64,000 nt of DNA from Ramlibacter alkalitolerans. GTDB lineage: Bacteria; Pseudomonadota; Gammaproteobacteria; Burkholderiales; Burkholderiaceae_C. The translations under genes and the position numbers were made by a program. The stretch spans positions 1 to 64,000 of the forward strand of contig NZ_JAEQND010000003.1 in NCBI RefSeq assembly GCF_016722765.1. Direction: 5' to 3'. The notes beneath the pieces were generated by a model. That model saw only the letters and a program-made list of their open reading frames with translations, searched no databases and had not been told where the DNA came from. This document shows, piece after piece, positions 40,709 through 48,686 of the stretch; within the stretch, counting starts at the first letter, position 1, and each line of letters opens with the position of its first letter.

Positions 40709-41668
40709 TTGCTGAACCTGCCTGAACGCATCACCCTGAGTGAAGTCGGCCCCCGCGACGGCTTGCAAAGCCTGGACCGGTGGATAGAGACCGACGTCAA
40801 GATCGCCATGATCGACCGGCTCTCGCGGGCCGGCTTTCCGGTCATCGAGGTGACGGGTTTCGTGCGCAACAGCGTGATCCCCAACCTCAAGGACGCGGAG
40901 GAGGTCTGCGCGCGCATCGAGCGCCGCCCCGGCACCGTGTACCGGGCGCTGGTGCCCAACGCACGCGGCGCCGAACGCGCGCTCGACTCCAGGCTCGACG
41001 AACTGCTGGGGCTGATCACCGTCAGCGAGACCTACCTGCGCAAGAACCAGAACATGTCGCTGCCCGAGGCCATCGACCAGGGCATCCGCTGTTTCCGGCT
41101 CGCCGACCAGGCGGGCGTGGGCTTCGTGATGGCCGTCGGCGTGGCCATGTGGTGCGCCTACGAGGGCGCGATCCCCGAGGACAAGACGCTGGGCGTGCTG
41201 CGCCAGCTGCGCGAGGGCGGCATCCGCCGTTTCTACGTGGCGGGCTCGATGGGGATGGAGGACCCCGCGCAGGTGGGATCGCTGTTCCGCCGCATCGCCC
41301 GCGAACTGCCCGACTGCGAAGTCGGCTACCACGTGCACAACCTGTCCGGTTGCGCCACGGCCAACGTGCTGGCCGCCGTGGACGCCGGTGCCAGCTTCAT
41401 CGAAGGCTCGATCTGCGGCATCGGCGGCGGCATCGCGATGCCCACCAGCGTGGCTTCGGTGGGCAACCTGCCGACCGAGGACCTGGTGTGCATGTTCGAG
41501 GCCATGGGCGTGCGCACCGGCGTCGCGCCCGAGGAAGCGGTGGCGGCCGCGCGTGACATCGCCGCCATGCTCGGCATCGAGGCGCGCAGCCATGCGGCCC
41601 AGGTCGGCACCCGCGCGGAACTGCTGGAGCAGGGCCGCCACCATCCGCGCAATCCGCAGACCGCCTGA
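40709..41668 (+). CDS. HMG-CoA-lyase-like protein lacking the conserved Cys
   Basis: The 319-aa protein belongs to the DRE-TIM metallolyase family near hydroxymethylglutaryl-CoA lyase. Metal ligands are visible: Asp17 in VGPRDGLQ and the His pair in GYHVHNLSG. The family signature loop GLGGCPYA...SGN is changed to GIGGGIAMPTSVASVGN: the catalytic Cys is a Gly and three residues are inserted, and a Cys appears earlier in GSICGIGG. The TED motif after it (LPTEDLVCMF) is intact. The TTG start at 40709 has GGAGGA at a good distance. It probably cleaves a related 3-hydroxy-3-methyl- or citramalyl-type thioester. Confidence 0.85.
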   Translation: MLNLPERITLSEVGPRDGLQSLDRWIETDVKIAMIDRLSRAGFPVIEVTGFVRNSVIPNLKDAEEVCARIERRPGTVYRALVPNARGAERALDSRLDELLGLITVSETYLRKNQNMSLPEAIDQGIRCFRLADQAGVGFVMAVGVAMWCAYEGAIPEDKTLGVLRQLREGGIRRFYVAGSMGMEDPAQVGSLFRRIARELPDCEVGYHVHNLSGCATANVLAAVDAGASFIEGSICGIGGGIAMPTSVASVGNLPTEDLVCMFEAMGVRTGVAPEEAVAAARDIAAMLGIEARSHAAQVGTRAELLEQGRHHPRNPQTA

Positions 41669-41706
41669 ACCTGTCCCTTCCCCGTCCAACCCTTCCTGGA
41701 GACCCC

Positions 41707-42876
41707 ATGAACAAGCTCTGGTTCGCTTCCCTCGCCGCCGCGACGGCGATCGCCGCTCCCTCCTTCGCCCAGGCACAGGACACCGTGCGCATCGGCATTG
41801 CGCTGTCGCAGACCGGCAACCTCGCCGACTCCGCCACGCACTACTGGCGCGGCGTGGAGCTGTGGCGCGACGAGGTGAACGCGCGCGGCGGCCTGCTGGG
41901 CAAGAAAGTGGAGTTCGTCGTCTACGACGACCGCTCCGACCCCGCCACGTCGGCGCGCCTGTACGAGCGCCTGATCACCAATGACAAGGTGGATCTCCTG
42001 ATCTCCACCATCGGCTCGGCGCAGACCGCCACCGCGACGGCCGTCGCCGAGAAGCACAAGCGCGTGATGATCAACGGCGGCGGCGCGTCCGAGTCCATCC
42101 AGCAGCGCGGCTTCAAGTACATCTTCCAGACGGCGGCGCGCATCTCGGCCTACGTGGACGGCATCGACCCGTTGATGAAGAAGTACAACGTCAAGAGCAT
42201 GGCCTTCGTCGCGCGCGACTACTCCGCGGCGCGCGACATGGAAAAGGTCGTGAAGGGCATGGCCCAGAAGAACGGCGTCGAGATGGTGATGGACGAGTAC
42301 TTCCCGTCCGGCAACGTGGACTTTTCCTCGCAGATCGCGCGCGCCCGCCAGAGCAAGCCGGACCTGTGGGTTTCGGTGGGCTATCCGAACGAGGCGATCG
42401 AGATGACGCGCCAGTTCCGCGCCTCGAACTACATGCCGAAGATCTTCGTGCACAACGGCGTGGCGCAGGAGGACTACATCAAGGCCGCCGGCAAGGACGC
42501 CGAAGGCGCGATCGGCATGTCGCTGTACGAGCCCTCGCTCAAGACCGCCGGCAACGCCGAGTTCGTGAAGAACTTCAGCGGGCGCTACCACTACGAGCCG
42601 GGCTACTACTCCTCCTTCGGCTACACCGCGGTGAGCGTGCTGGAAGCCGCCGTGAAGAAGGCCGGTTCCTTCGACCAGGAGAAGCTGCGCAACGTGCTGA
42701 CCACACTGAAGATGGACACCATCATGGGCAAGCACGAGGTGGACCCGAAGACCGGCATGCAGCTGGGCATCCGCGGCCTGCTGGTGCAGGTGCAGGACGG
42801 CAAGCGCGAGATCGTGTGGCCCGAGGAACTGAAGACGGCCGACGCCAAGCTGCCGCTGGCGGCCGCCGCGCGCTGA
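41707..42876 (+). CDS. ABC transporter substrate-binding protein (Liv/HAAT type)
   Basis: This 389-aa periplasmic receptor has a signal peptide (MNKLWFASLAAATAIAAPSF, cleavage after AQA). The type I periplasmic-binding fold shows in VRIGIALSQTGNLADSATHY, GGLLGKKVEFVVYDDRSDPA, ISTIGSAQTATATAVAEKHK and FQTAARISAYVDGIDPLMKK. It belongs to the Liv/amide/organic-acid group and is encoded inside the operon between the HMG-CoA-lyase-like gene and livF. The specificity is unknown, but it should be the uptake receptor for the acid or amide handled by the operon. Confidence 0.9.
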   Translation: MNKLWFASLAAATAIAAPSFAQAQDTVRIGIALSQTGNLADSATHYWRGVELWRDEVNARGGLLGKKVEFVVYDDRSDPATSARLYERLITNDKVDLLISTIGSAQTATATAVAEKHKRVMINGGGASESIQQRGFKYIFQTAARISAYVDGIDPLMKKYNVKSMAFVARDYSAARDMEKVVKGMAQKNGVEMVMDEYFPSGNVDFSSQIARARQSKPDLWVSVGYPNEAIEMTRQFRASNYMPKIFVHNGVAQEDYIKAAGKDAEGAIGMSLYEPSLKTAGNAEFVKNFSGRYHYEPGYYSSFGYTAVSVLEAAVKKAGSFDQEKLRNVLTTLKMDTIMGKHEVDPKTGMQLGIRGLLVQVQDGKREIVWPEELKTADAKLPLAAAAR

Positions 42877-42887
42877 GCGGACGACCC

Positions 42888-43658
42888 ATGGACAGCGGCA
42901 AGTCCCCACCGCTCGAGGTGCAGGAGCTGACGACCGGCTACGGCGACGTGGCCGTCGTCAGGAACGCCACCATGCGCTTCCCGGCGCGCCTGATTACCAC
43001 CATCATCGGCTCCAACGGTGCCGGCAAGTCCACGGTGATCAAGGCCGCCGCCGGCCTGCTGCCGGCCTGGAAGGGCAAGGTGCTGGCCGACGGCGTGGAC
43101 ATCACCCGCGAGCCTGCGTGGCGGCGGGTGCACCGCGGCATCGGTTATGTGCCCCAGGGTCGCGTGGTCGTGCCCGAGATGACGGTGCACGACAACCTCG
43201 AGATCGGCGCGCACATCCTCAAGGGCGACCGCGGGCGCATCGAAGCGGCGATACAGCGCGTCACGCAGCTGTTCCCGGTGCTCGCGCAGCGCTTCGGCCA
43301 GCTCGCGGGAACCATGAGCGGCGGCGAGCAGCAGATGCTGGCCATCGCCCGCGCGCTGATGGCCAGCCCGCGCACGATCATCCTGGACGAACCCTCGCTG
43401 GGCCTGTCGCCGAAGTTCGTGGAGATCGTGTTCGAGAAGCTGCACGCCCTGCGCGACGAAGGGCTGACCGTGGTGATGGTGGAGCAGAAGGCTTCGCGCG
43501 CGCTCGCGGTGTCCGACTTCGGCTACGTGATGCACCTGGGCCAGGTGGTCTATTCCGGCGCCGCGGCCGAACTGGTGGAGAACGAGAACGTCAAGCGGCT
43601 GTTCCTCGGCCAGGTGCCGGAGGACATCCACCTGCTGCCCGAGGAAGCGGATGCCTGA
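42888..43658 (+). CDS. livF: ABC transporter ATP-binding protein (LivF)
   Basis: This 256-aa ATPase has Walker A GSNGAGKST, signature MSGGEQQMLAIARAL, Walker B TIILDEPSLG and the LivF-type segment VPQGRVVVPEMTVHDNLEIG. The start ATG at 42888 gives MDSGKSPPLEVQELTTGYGD. The final residues overlap the start of the next gene by eight bases. It is the second ATPase of the Liv importer. The five Liv genes are split by the HMG-CoA-lyase-like gene, so enzyme and uptake genes are interleaved. Confidence 0.92.
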   Translation: MDSGKSPPLEVQELTTGYGDVAVVRNATMRFPARLITTIIGSNGAGKSTVIKAAAGLLPAWKGKVLADGVDITREPAWRRVHRGIGYVPQGRVVVPEMTVHDNLEIGAHILKGDRGRIEAAIQRVTQLFPVLAQRFGQLAGTMSGGEQQMLAIARALMASPRTIILDEPSLGLSPKFVEIVFEKLHALRDEGLTVVMVEQKASRALAVSDFGYVMHLGQVVYSGAAAELVENENVKRLFLGQVPEDIHLLPEEADA

Positions 43659-44511
43659 ACCCACGCAAGCCGTCGCGCTGCTCGACGAACTGCCCGAAGC
43701 GCTCGCCACCGGCGAGCAGCGGCACATCTACGCGGAGATCCGGCGGCTGTCGGCGGTGCCGATGGTTGCTTTGATCTACCGCCACCTGGCCACCATTCCC
43801 GGGGCGCTGGAGTGGGCCTGGAGCGTGCTGGAGCCGGCGCTGCGCGCGGGGGCCGTGCAGCAGGCGGCCTGGCAGCTCGCCAGCCGTGCGCGCGTGCCCC
43901 GACAGCCCGTCCTTCCCGTCGCGGCGCTGCGCGCCGTCGGCATCGTGGAAGCAGACCAGCGCGCGATCGCGCAGGTGCTCGATGCCTACAACCGCGCCAA
44001 CCCGGTGAACATCGTGGCCGTGCGTTGCCTGTCGCTGCGGCTCGCCGGCGGAGCACCCCCCGCCAGCAGCGGCGTGCCGCCGCAGGACTGGCAGCCGCCG
44101 GCGGCCATCTCTTCGCTGCCGCCGATGGTGGATCCGCAGGCGATGCCGCCGGCCGTCCGCGCCGCGGCGCTGCTGCTCACCGATCGTGGCCGCACCGACG
44201 CGCCGTCCCCGCTGTGGCCCAGCCTGTACCGGCACCTGGCGCACTGGCCGTCCTTCCTGGGGCTGGCGACCGTCGTGGTGCCGCCCGAATTTGAGGCGAT
44301 CGATGCGACGGCCGCCAGGTTGCGGCAGCAGGTGGACGATGCCGCGGCGACGCTCGCGGCGCAACTGCCGGCTTCCACGTCGCACCCCGCGCCTGCCGGT
44401 GCCGAGGCGCGCTGCCTGCAAGCCGCCATCACCCAGTTCAGCCCCCGCATCCCGGAAATGGTGGTGATCGGCAACCTGCTGCGCGGCGCGCTGCCGCCGG
44501 CATCCCCATGA
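43651..44511 (+). CDS. DehI-like two-repeat helical protein, function unknown
   Basis: The 286-aa protein has two similar halves: LSAVPMVALIYRHLATIPGA with EWAWSVLEPALRAGAVQQAA, and DAPSPLWPSLYRHLAHWPSF later in the chain. Such an internal duplication is a feature of the DehI-type haloacid dehalogenase fold, in which two repeats form a pseudodimer. I see this as likely distant kinship and not as a proof of dehalogenase activity. It overlaps livF by eight bases and the nitroreductase gene by four bases, so it is a full member of the operon. The product has no signal peptide or membrane segment. Confidence 0.6.
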   Translation: MPEPTQAVALLDELPEALATGEQRHIYAEIRRLSAVPMVALIYRHLATIPGALEWAWSVLEPALRAGAVQQAAWQLASRARVPRQPVLPVAALRAVGIVEADQRAIAQVLDAYNRANPVNIVAVRCLSLRLAGGAPPASSGVPPQDWQPPAAISSLPPMVDPQAMPPAVRAAALLLTDRGRTDAPSPLWPSLYRHLAHWPSFLGLATVVVPPEFEAIDATAARLRQQVDDAAATLAAQLPASTSHPAPAGAEARCLQAAITQFSPRIPEMVVIGNLLRGALPPASP

Positions 44512-45257
44512 GCCAAGGAGAGTCCCGCGTGGACAGCACCCTTTCTTCCAAGCGGCCCTGCAGCGATGCGGTGCGCCTGAGCGCCGACCAGGCCCTGCGC
44601 ACCCGCCGCTCGGTGCGAGCCTTCCTGCCGACGCCGGTGCCGCGCACCGAGGTGGAGGAACTGCTGGCCCTGGCCAGCCGCAGCCCGAGCGGCAGCAACA
44701 TCCAGCCGTGGAAGGTGCACGTGTTCTCCGGCGCGCTGCGCCAGCGGATCACGCGCGAGATCTGGGCCGCCCTCGACGCCGGCCGGGCCGGCGAGCACAA
44801 GCGCGAGTGGAACTACTACCCGCAGCAATGGCGCGAGCCCTACCTGGGGCGGCGGCGCAAGATCGGCTGGGACATGTACGGCCTGCTGGGGATCCCCAAG
44901 GGTGACTTCGCGCGCACCGAGGCGCAGCGGCGCCAGAACTACGACTTCTTCGGCGCCCCGGTGGGCATGATGTTCACGCTCGACGAGGACATGGAGATCG
45001 GCAGCTGGCTCGATCTCGGCATCTTCCTCGGCAGCCTGGCGGTGGCGGCGCGCGGCCACGGGCTCGATACCTGCCCGCAGGCCGCGTTCGCGGACTTCCA
45101 CCGCATCCTGCGGCCGCTGCTGGGCATCCCCGACAACGAGATCATCATCTGCGGCATGGCGCTGGGCCACGCCGACTCCGACGCTCCCGTCAACCGGCTG
45201 CGCACCGAGCGCGCGGCGCCCGGGCAGTTCGCCCGCTTCGAAGGGTTCGAGGAATGA
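44508..45257 (+). CDS. Nitroreductase-family flavoprotein
   Basis: This 249-aa FMN-dependent oxidoreductase has the N-terminal FMN-phosphate motif TRRSVRAFLPTPVPRTEVEE, the block LASRSPSGSNIQPWKVHVFS, and the C-terminal DNEIIICGMALGHADSDAPV and NRLRTERAAP. Family members reduce nitro groups, quinones or activated C=C bonds with NAD(P)H. In this operon a reductase of an unsaturated acid or an imide would fit, but no substrate can be assigned. Overlaps of four bases on both sides show translational coupling. Confidence 0.9.
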   Translation: MSQGESRVDSTLSSKRPCSDAVRLSADQALRTRRSVRAFLPTPVPRTEVEELLALASRSPSGSNIQPWKVHVFSGALRQRITREIWAALDAGRAGEHKREWNYYPQQWREPYLGRRRKIGWDMYGLLGIPKGDFARTEAQRRQNYDFFGAPVGMMFTLDEDMEIGSWLDLGIFLGSLAVAARGHGLDTCPQAAFADFHRILRPLLGIPDNEIIICGMALGHADSDAPVNRLRTERAAPGQFARFEGFEE

Positions 45258-45760
45258 GCGGCATGGTGCAATTCGAGGGCACGGCCACCGTGCTCGGCGA
45301 CGACGTCGACACCGACATCATCTTCCCCGCGCGCTACCTCGCCGTGCTGCGGCCGCAGGACCAGGCGCGGCACCTGTTCGAGCCGCTGGGCGAGGCCGTG
45401 CGCGAGCAGGTGATGGCCGGTGGCGTGATCGCTGCCGGCTGGAACTTCGGCTGCGGCTCCTCGCGCGAGCACGCGGTGACGGCCATGCTCGGTGCCGGCG
45501 TGCGGCTGGTCGTTGCCAAGTCGTTTTCGCGCATCTTCTTCCGCAACGCAGTCAACAACGGGCTGGCCGTCGTGATGAACGAGGAACTCGCCGGCGCGGT
45601 GCGCGACGGCGATGCCGTGCAGGTCGACCTGCGCGCCGGCCAGGCGCGCGTGGCCGGCGCCGGCCACGCCTTCCCGCCGCTGCCCGGGCCCGTGCTGGAG
45701 ATCCTCGCCGCCGGCGGCCTGTGGGCCGCGAAGACCGGCATGACCGGAGCGAACGCATGA
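45254..45760 (+). CDS. LeuD-type dehydratase small subunit
   Basis: This 168-aa small (swivelling-domain) subunit of the aconitase/isopropylmalate-isomerase family has DDVDTDIIFPARYLAVL, the substrate loop NFGCGSSREHAVTAMLGAGV and KSFSRIFFRNAVNNGLAV. The large subunit follows directly with a four-base overlap. The pair is separate from leucine biosynthesis genes and sits in a catabolic operon, so it more probably acts on a methylated C5/C6 dicarboxylate (for example a citraconate/citramalate or homoaconitate-type reaction). The residues that would settle the substrate cannot be judged without a structure-based comparison. Confidence 0.87.
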   Translation: MSGMVQFEGTATVLGDDVDTDIIFPARYLAVLRPQDQARHLFEPLGEAVREQVMAGGVIAAGWNFGCGSSREHAVTAMLGAGVRLVVAKSFSRIFFRNAVNNGLAVVMNEELAGAVRDGDAVQVDLRAGQARVAGAGHAFPPLPGPVLEILAAGGLWAAKTGMTGANA

Positions 45761-47019
45761 ACGCGACCCTGGCAGAGAAGGTGATGGGGCGCCTGGCCGG
45801 CCGCGCGGTGCGCGCCGGCGAGATGGTGGAGATCGCGCCGGACTGGACCTTTGCCCTCGACGACGGCATCGGCCTGATCGACCAGAATTTCCGGCGCTAC
45901 GGCGTGGAGAAGCTGGCGCGCCCGGACCGCATCGCGCTGTTCTACGACCACTACGCGCCCGCCGACACGCCGCTGCACGCGCAGATGCACCGCATCGGCC
46001 GCCAGCTGTTCGAGCGCTTCGGGCTGCCGCGCGAGCGCCTGTTCGACGTCGGCGCGGGCATCTCGCACCAGGTGGCCGTGGAAAGCGGCATGGTCCTGCC
46101 CGGGCAGATGCTCACCAACATGGATTCGCACACGATCACCATCGGTGCGGTGGGCGCGCTGGGCTGCGGCATCGGCGGCGCCGAGATGGCGTCGCTGTGG
46201 GCGCACGGCAAGCTGTGGTTCCGGGTGCCGGAGAGCATCCGCATCGACCTCGAAGGCACGTTGCCGGCCGGCACCTGCGCCAAGGATCTCGTGCTGTCCA
46301 TCCTGGCGCGGCTCACCGCGCGCGGGGCGATCTACAACGCGATCGAGTACCACGGCCCGGCGCTGGCCGGCCTGTCCATCCCCGAGCGCATGACCCTGTG
46401 CAACATGGGCATCGAGATGGGCGCGAAGTTCGCCGTGGTGCCGGGCGACGCGGTCACGCGCGCGCACTTCGAGGCGCTCGGGATCGACGCTGGCGAGATG
46501 CCGGGGCCCGACCCCGGCGCCAGCTACCGCGTGCAGCACCGCTTCGACCTGTCGACGGTGGAACCGCTGGTCTCCGCCCCCAGCAAGGTCGACAACGTGC
46601 ATCCGGCGGCGCAGTTCGCCGGCACGCGCATCCACCAGGCCTTCCTGGGCACCTGCACCAACGGCCGGCTCGAAGACCTGGAGCAGGCGGCGGCGATCCT
46701 GAAGGGAAAGCGGGTCGCGTCGGGCGTGCGCATGGTGGTCACGCCGGCCTCGCGCCAGGTGTATTCGCGGGCGATGCAGTCGGGCGTGCTGCAGGTGCTG
46801 CTGGACGCCGGCGCCACGATCACCACGCCGGGCTGCGGCGCCTGCGCCGGCATGCACCAGGGCGTGCTGGCGGCCGAGGAAGTCTGCATCTCCTCCTCGA
46901 GCCGCAACTTCCTGGGCCGCATGGGCCACCGCGACGCGCTGGTCTACCTGGGCTCGCCGGCCACCGTCGCAGCCAGCGCGCTCAGGGGCACGATCACCGA
47001 TCCCCGCGCGGTCCTTTAG
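45757..47019 (+). CDS. LeuC/homoaconitase-type dehydratase large subunit
   Basis: The 420-aa protein (ATG at 45757, MNATLAEKVMGRLAGRAVRA) binds a 4Fe-4S cluster through three cysteines: one in GTCTNGRLED and two in TTPGCGACAGMHQG. The block TNMDSHTITIGAVGALGCGI is the substrate and cluster neighbourhood. Length and order fit the archaeal-type LeuC/homoaconitase branch, which works with separate small subunits. It is the last gene of the 13-gene operon. Its 3' end overlaps the 3' end of the convergent HpaB-like gene by 26 bases. Confidence 0.88.
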   Translation: MNATLAEKVMGRLAGRAVRAGEMVEIAPDWTFALDDGIGLIDQNFRRYGVEKLARPDRIALFYDHYAPADTPLHAQMHRIGRQLFERFGLPRERLFDVGAGISHQVAVESGMVLPGQMLTNMDSHTITIGAVGALGCGIGGAEMASLWAHGKLWFRVPESIRIDLEGTLPAGTCAKDLVLSILARLTARGAIYNAIEYHGPALAGLSIPERMTLCNMGIEMGAKFAVVPGDAVTRAHFEALGIDAGEMPGPDPGASYRVQHRFDLSTVEPLVSAPSKVDNVHPAAQFAGTRIHQAFLGTCTNGRLEDLEQAAAILKGKRVASGVRMVVTPASRQVYSRAMQSGVLQVLLDAGATITTPGCGACAGMHQGVLAAEEVCISSSSRNFLGRMGHRDALVYLGSPATVAASALRGTITDPRAVL

Positions 47020-48616
47020 AGGGCAACTCGGGCAGCGGCACCATCACCGGCTGCCCCGGCACGGTGCAGCCGGTATCGCAGCAGCGCCCCGGCTGGCGGT
47101 TGCGCGTGATGGCGCGCTCCGGCTGGTGCAGCGCACCGCGTTCGAGCAGCCGCTCCACCAGTTCGACCTTGTTGCCCACCGGGTAGTTGCGCCAGATCTC
47201 CTGCTTCATCGCCGCCGGGGAGCCGCCGCCATGCAGGCTGATCAGGGAGTACCAGCCGCCCTGGTAGGACGCGGTGAGGTCCTCCATGAAGCGGGCCACC
47301 TCGATGCGCTTGTCGTACGGCACGTCGGGGTTGGCGCGCAGCACTTCGGACAGCTTCGCCGCGGTGGCCGGATTGTGGTCCTCGTCGGGGCCGGGCAGGG
47401 CGACGATCAGCCCGCCCGAGACCTCGTGCGCGAGGCGGTGCATGTCGTAGATCTGCGTGGCCAGCAGCAGCTTGCCGATGTTGCTGAACACCGGGTCGGG
47501 CATGAAGCTGCCGGTGTGCGGGTCCTGCGTCGCGTACACGCTGGCGGCCACGCCGCAGGCATAGAAGCCCTCCACGATCTTGATCAGTTCCACCATGGGC
47601 TCGCGCAGGTTGCTCTTGCTGCCGGGGTCCAGGCCGTTGGCTTCGCACATGAGGGCGGCAGCGCCGATCAGCAGGTCGCCGAAGCCGGCGCGCGCCGCGA
47701 TGCAGCTGTGGCGGTGATGCGTGGCGTAGCTGTAGGTCAGCACGTGGCTGTGTTCCCACTCGGCGTCGAAGAACACGCGCTCCCAGGGCACCAGCACGCG
47801 GTCGAACAGGACGACGGCGGTGGCCTGGCCGTACTTGCGCGAGAACAGGGCGTCGCCGTGTTCCAGCTTCTCGCCGGGCCGGCCCGCGGGGCGCGAGACG
47901 ATGGTCACGCCGGGCGCGTCGATGGGGAGGGCGCAGCAGACGGCGAAATCCGCGTCCTCGCGTCCCATGTTGCGCCCCGGCATGACCAGCAGTTCGTGCA
48001 TGTAGGGTGCGCCGGTCACGATCGCCTTGGTGCCGCTCAGGACGATGCCCTTGGCCGTGCGGTCGACCACGTGCACGTAGGTGTCGGGGTTGCCCTGCTC
48101 GTGGGGCCGCTTGCTGCGGTCCCCCTTGGCGTCCGTCATGGCGATGCCGAGCGAGAGGTCGCGTTCCTGCACGTCGGCCAGGTAGGCCTCGAAGCGCGCG
48201 CGCAGCTCGGTGCTGCCGCGCGCGTCGTCGATGTGCGCCACCGCCTGCGCGATGCCGTTGAGGGCGTCGTGGGCCAGGTAGCGCTGCGCGCAGCCCGTTT
48301 CCTGGCACAGCACGCGCACCGCTTCCAGCTTGTTCAGGAGGTCGCCGGCCGCATCGTTGACGTGCAGCATGCGGTTGACCACGCGGTGCCGGCGCGACTG
48401 GGTGGCCAGCGCGATCGGCGCCATGGCGGGGTCGCGCGCGAAATCGTAGGTGTAGGCGAGGGCGTTGACGCCCGGCTGCAGCGCCGGTTCGTCGGCGACG
48501 CTTTCCACCCGGCGTCCGTCCACGTAGACGACGGGGCGGTACCGGCGCAGCGATTCGCGGTACTCGGCGCCCGTCATGAGGTTCGCGCGCGTCGGCGCGG
48601 CATCGGCGATGTTCAT
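46994..48616 (-). CDS. HpaB/AbfD-superfamily protein (4-hydroxyphenylacetate 3-hydroxylase N-terminal family)
   Basis: The 540-aa protein starts at the ATG 48616, behind a perfect AGGAGG. It belongs to the acyl-CoA-dehydrogenase-fold family of 4-hydroxyphenylacetate 3-monooxygenase (FADH2-dependent) and 4-hydroxybutyryl-CoA dehydratase (FAD and 4Fe-4S). Family blocks are MTGAEYRESLRRYRPVVYVD, GIAMTDAKGDRSKRPHEQGN, KAIVTGAPYMHELLVMPGRN, VLVPWERVFFDAEWEHSHVL and GGLIVALPGPDEDHNP. A Cys-x4-Cys (LCQETGCAQ) and a His-rich HHRHSC segment recall the cluster ligands of the dehydratase, and the tail GRCCDTGCTVPGQPV is cysteine-rich. I cannot decide between oxygenase and dehydratase. No flavin reductase partner is nearby. 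Confidence 0.82.
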   Translation of the reverse strand: MNIADAAPTRANLMTGAEYRESLRRYRPVVYVDGRRVESVADEPALQPGVNALAYTYDFARDPAMAPIALATQSRRHRVVNRMLHVNDAAGDLLNKLEAVRVLCQETGCAQRYLAHDALNGIAQAVAHIDDARGSTELRARFEAYLADVQERDLSLGIAMTDAKGDRSKRPHEQGNPDTYVHVVDRTAKGIVLSGTKAIVTGAPYMHELLVMPGRNMGREDADFAVCCALPIDAPGVTIVSRPAGRPGEKLEHGDALFSRKYGQATAVVLFDRVLVPWERVFFDAEWEHSHVLTYSYATHHRHSCIAARAGFGDLLIGAAALMCEANGLDPGSKSNLREPMVELIKIVEGFYACGVAASVYATQDPHTGSFMPDPVFSNIGKLLLATQIYDMHRLAHEVSGGLIVALPGPDEDHNPATAAKLSEVLRANPDVPYDKRIEVARFMEDLTASYQGGWYSLISLHGGGSPAAMKQEIWRNYPVGNKVELVERLLERGALHQPERAITRNRQPGRCCDTGCTVPGQPVMVPLPELPSKGPRGDR

Positions 48617-48644
48617 GGGCCTCCTGTGCTTGGCAAGCCTTGAT

Positions 48645-48659
48645 TTGAACACTGTTCAA
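48645..48659. promoter_or_regulatory. Candidate TetR operator
   Basis: TTGAACACTGTTCAA is a perfect 7+1+7 palindrome in the 70-base gap between the HpaB-like gene and the divergent tetR gene. This is the usual place and shape for a TetR-family operator that controls both genes. Confidence 0.7.
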
Positions 48660-48686
48660 TGTTTCGATCAACGATTAAGATGACGC

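Noticed and set aside
45254-47019. Leucine-biosynthesis leuCD
   Set aside because: There is no leuA or leuB near, and the pair is the end of a catabolic CoA-transferase/Liv operon, so I name only the family.
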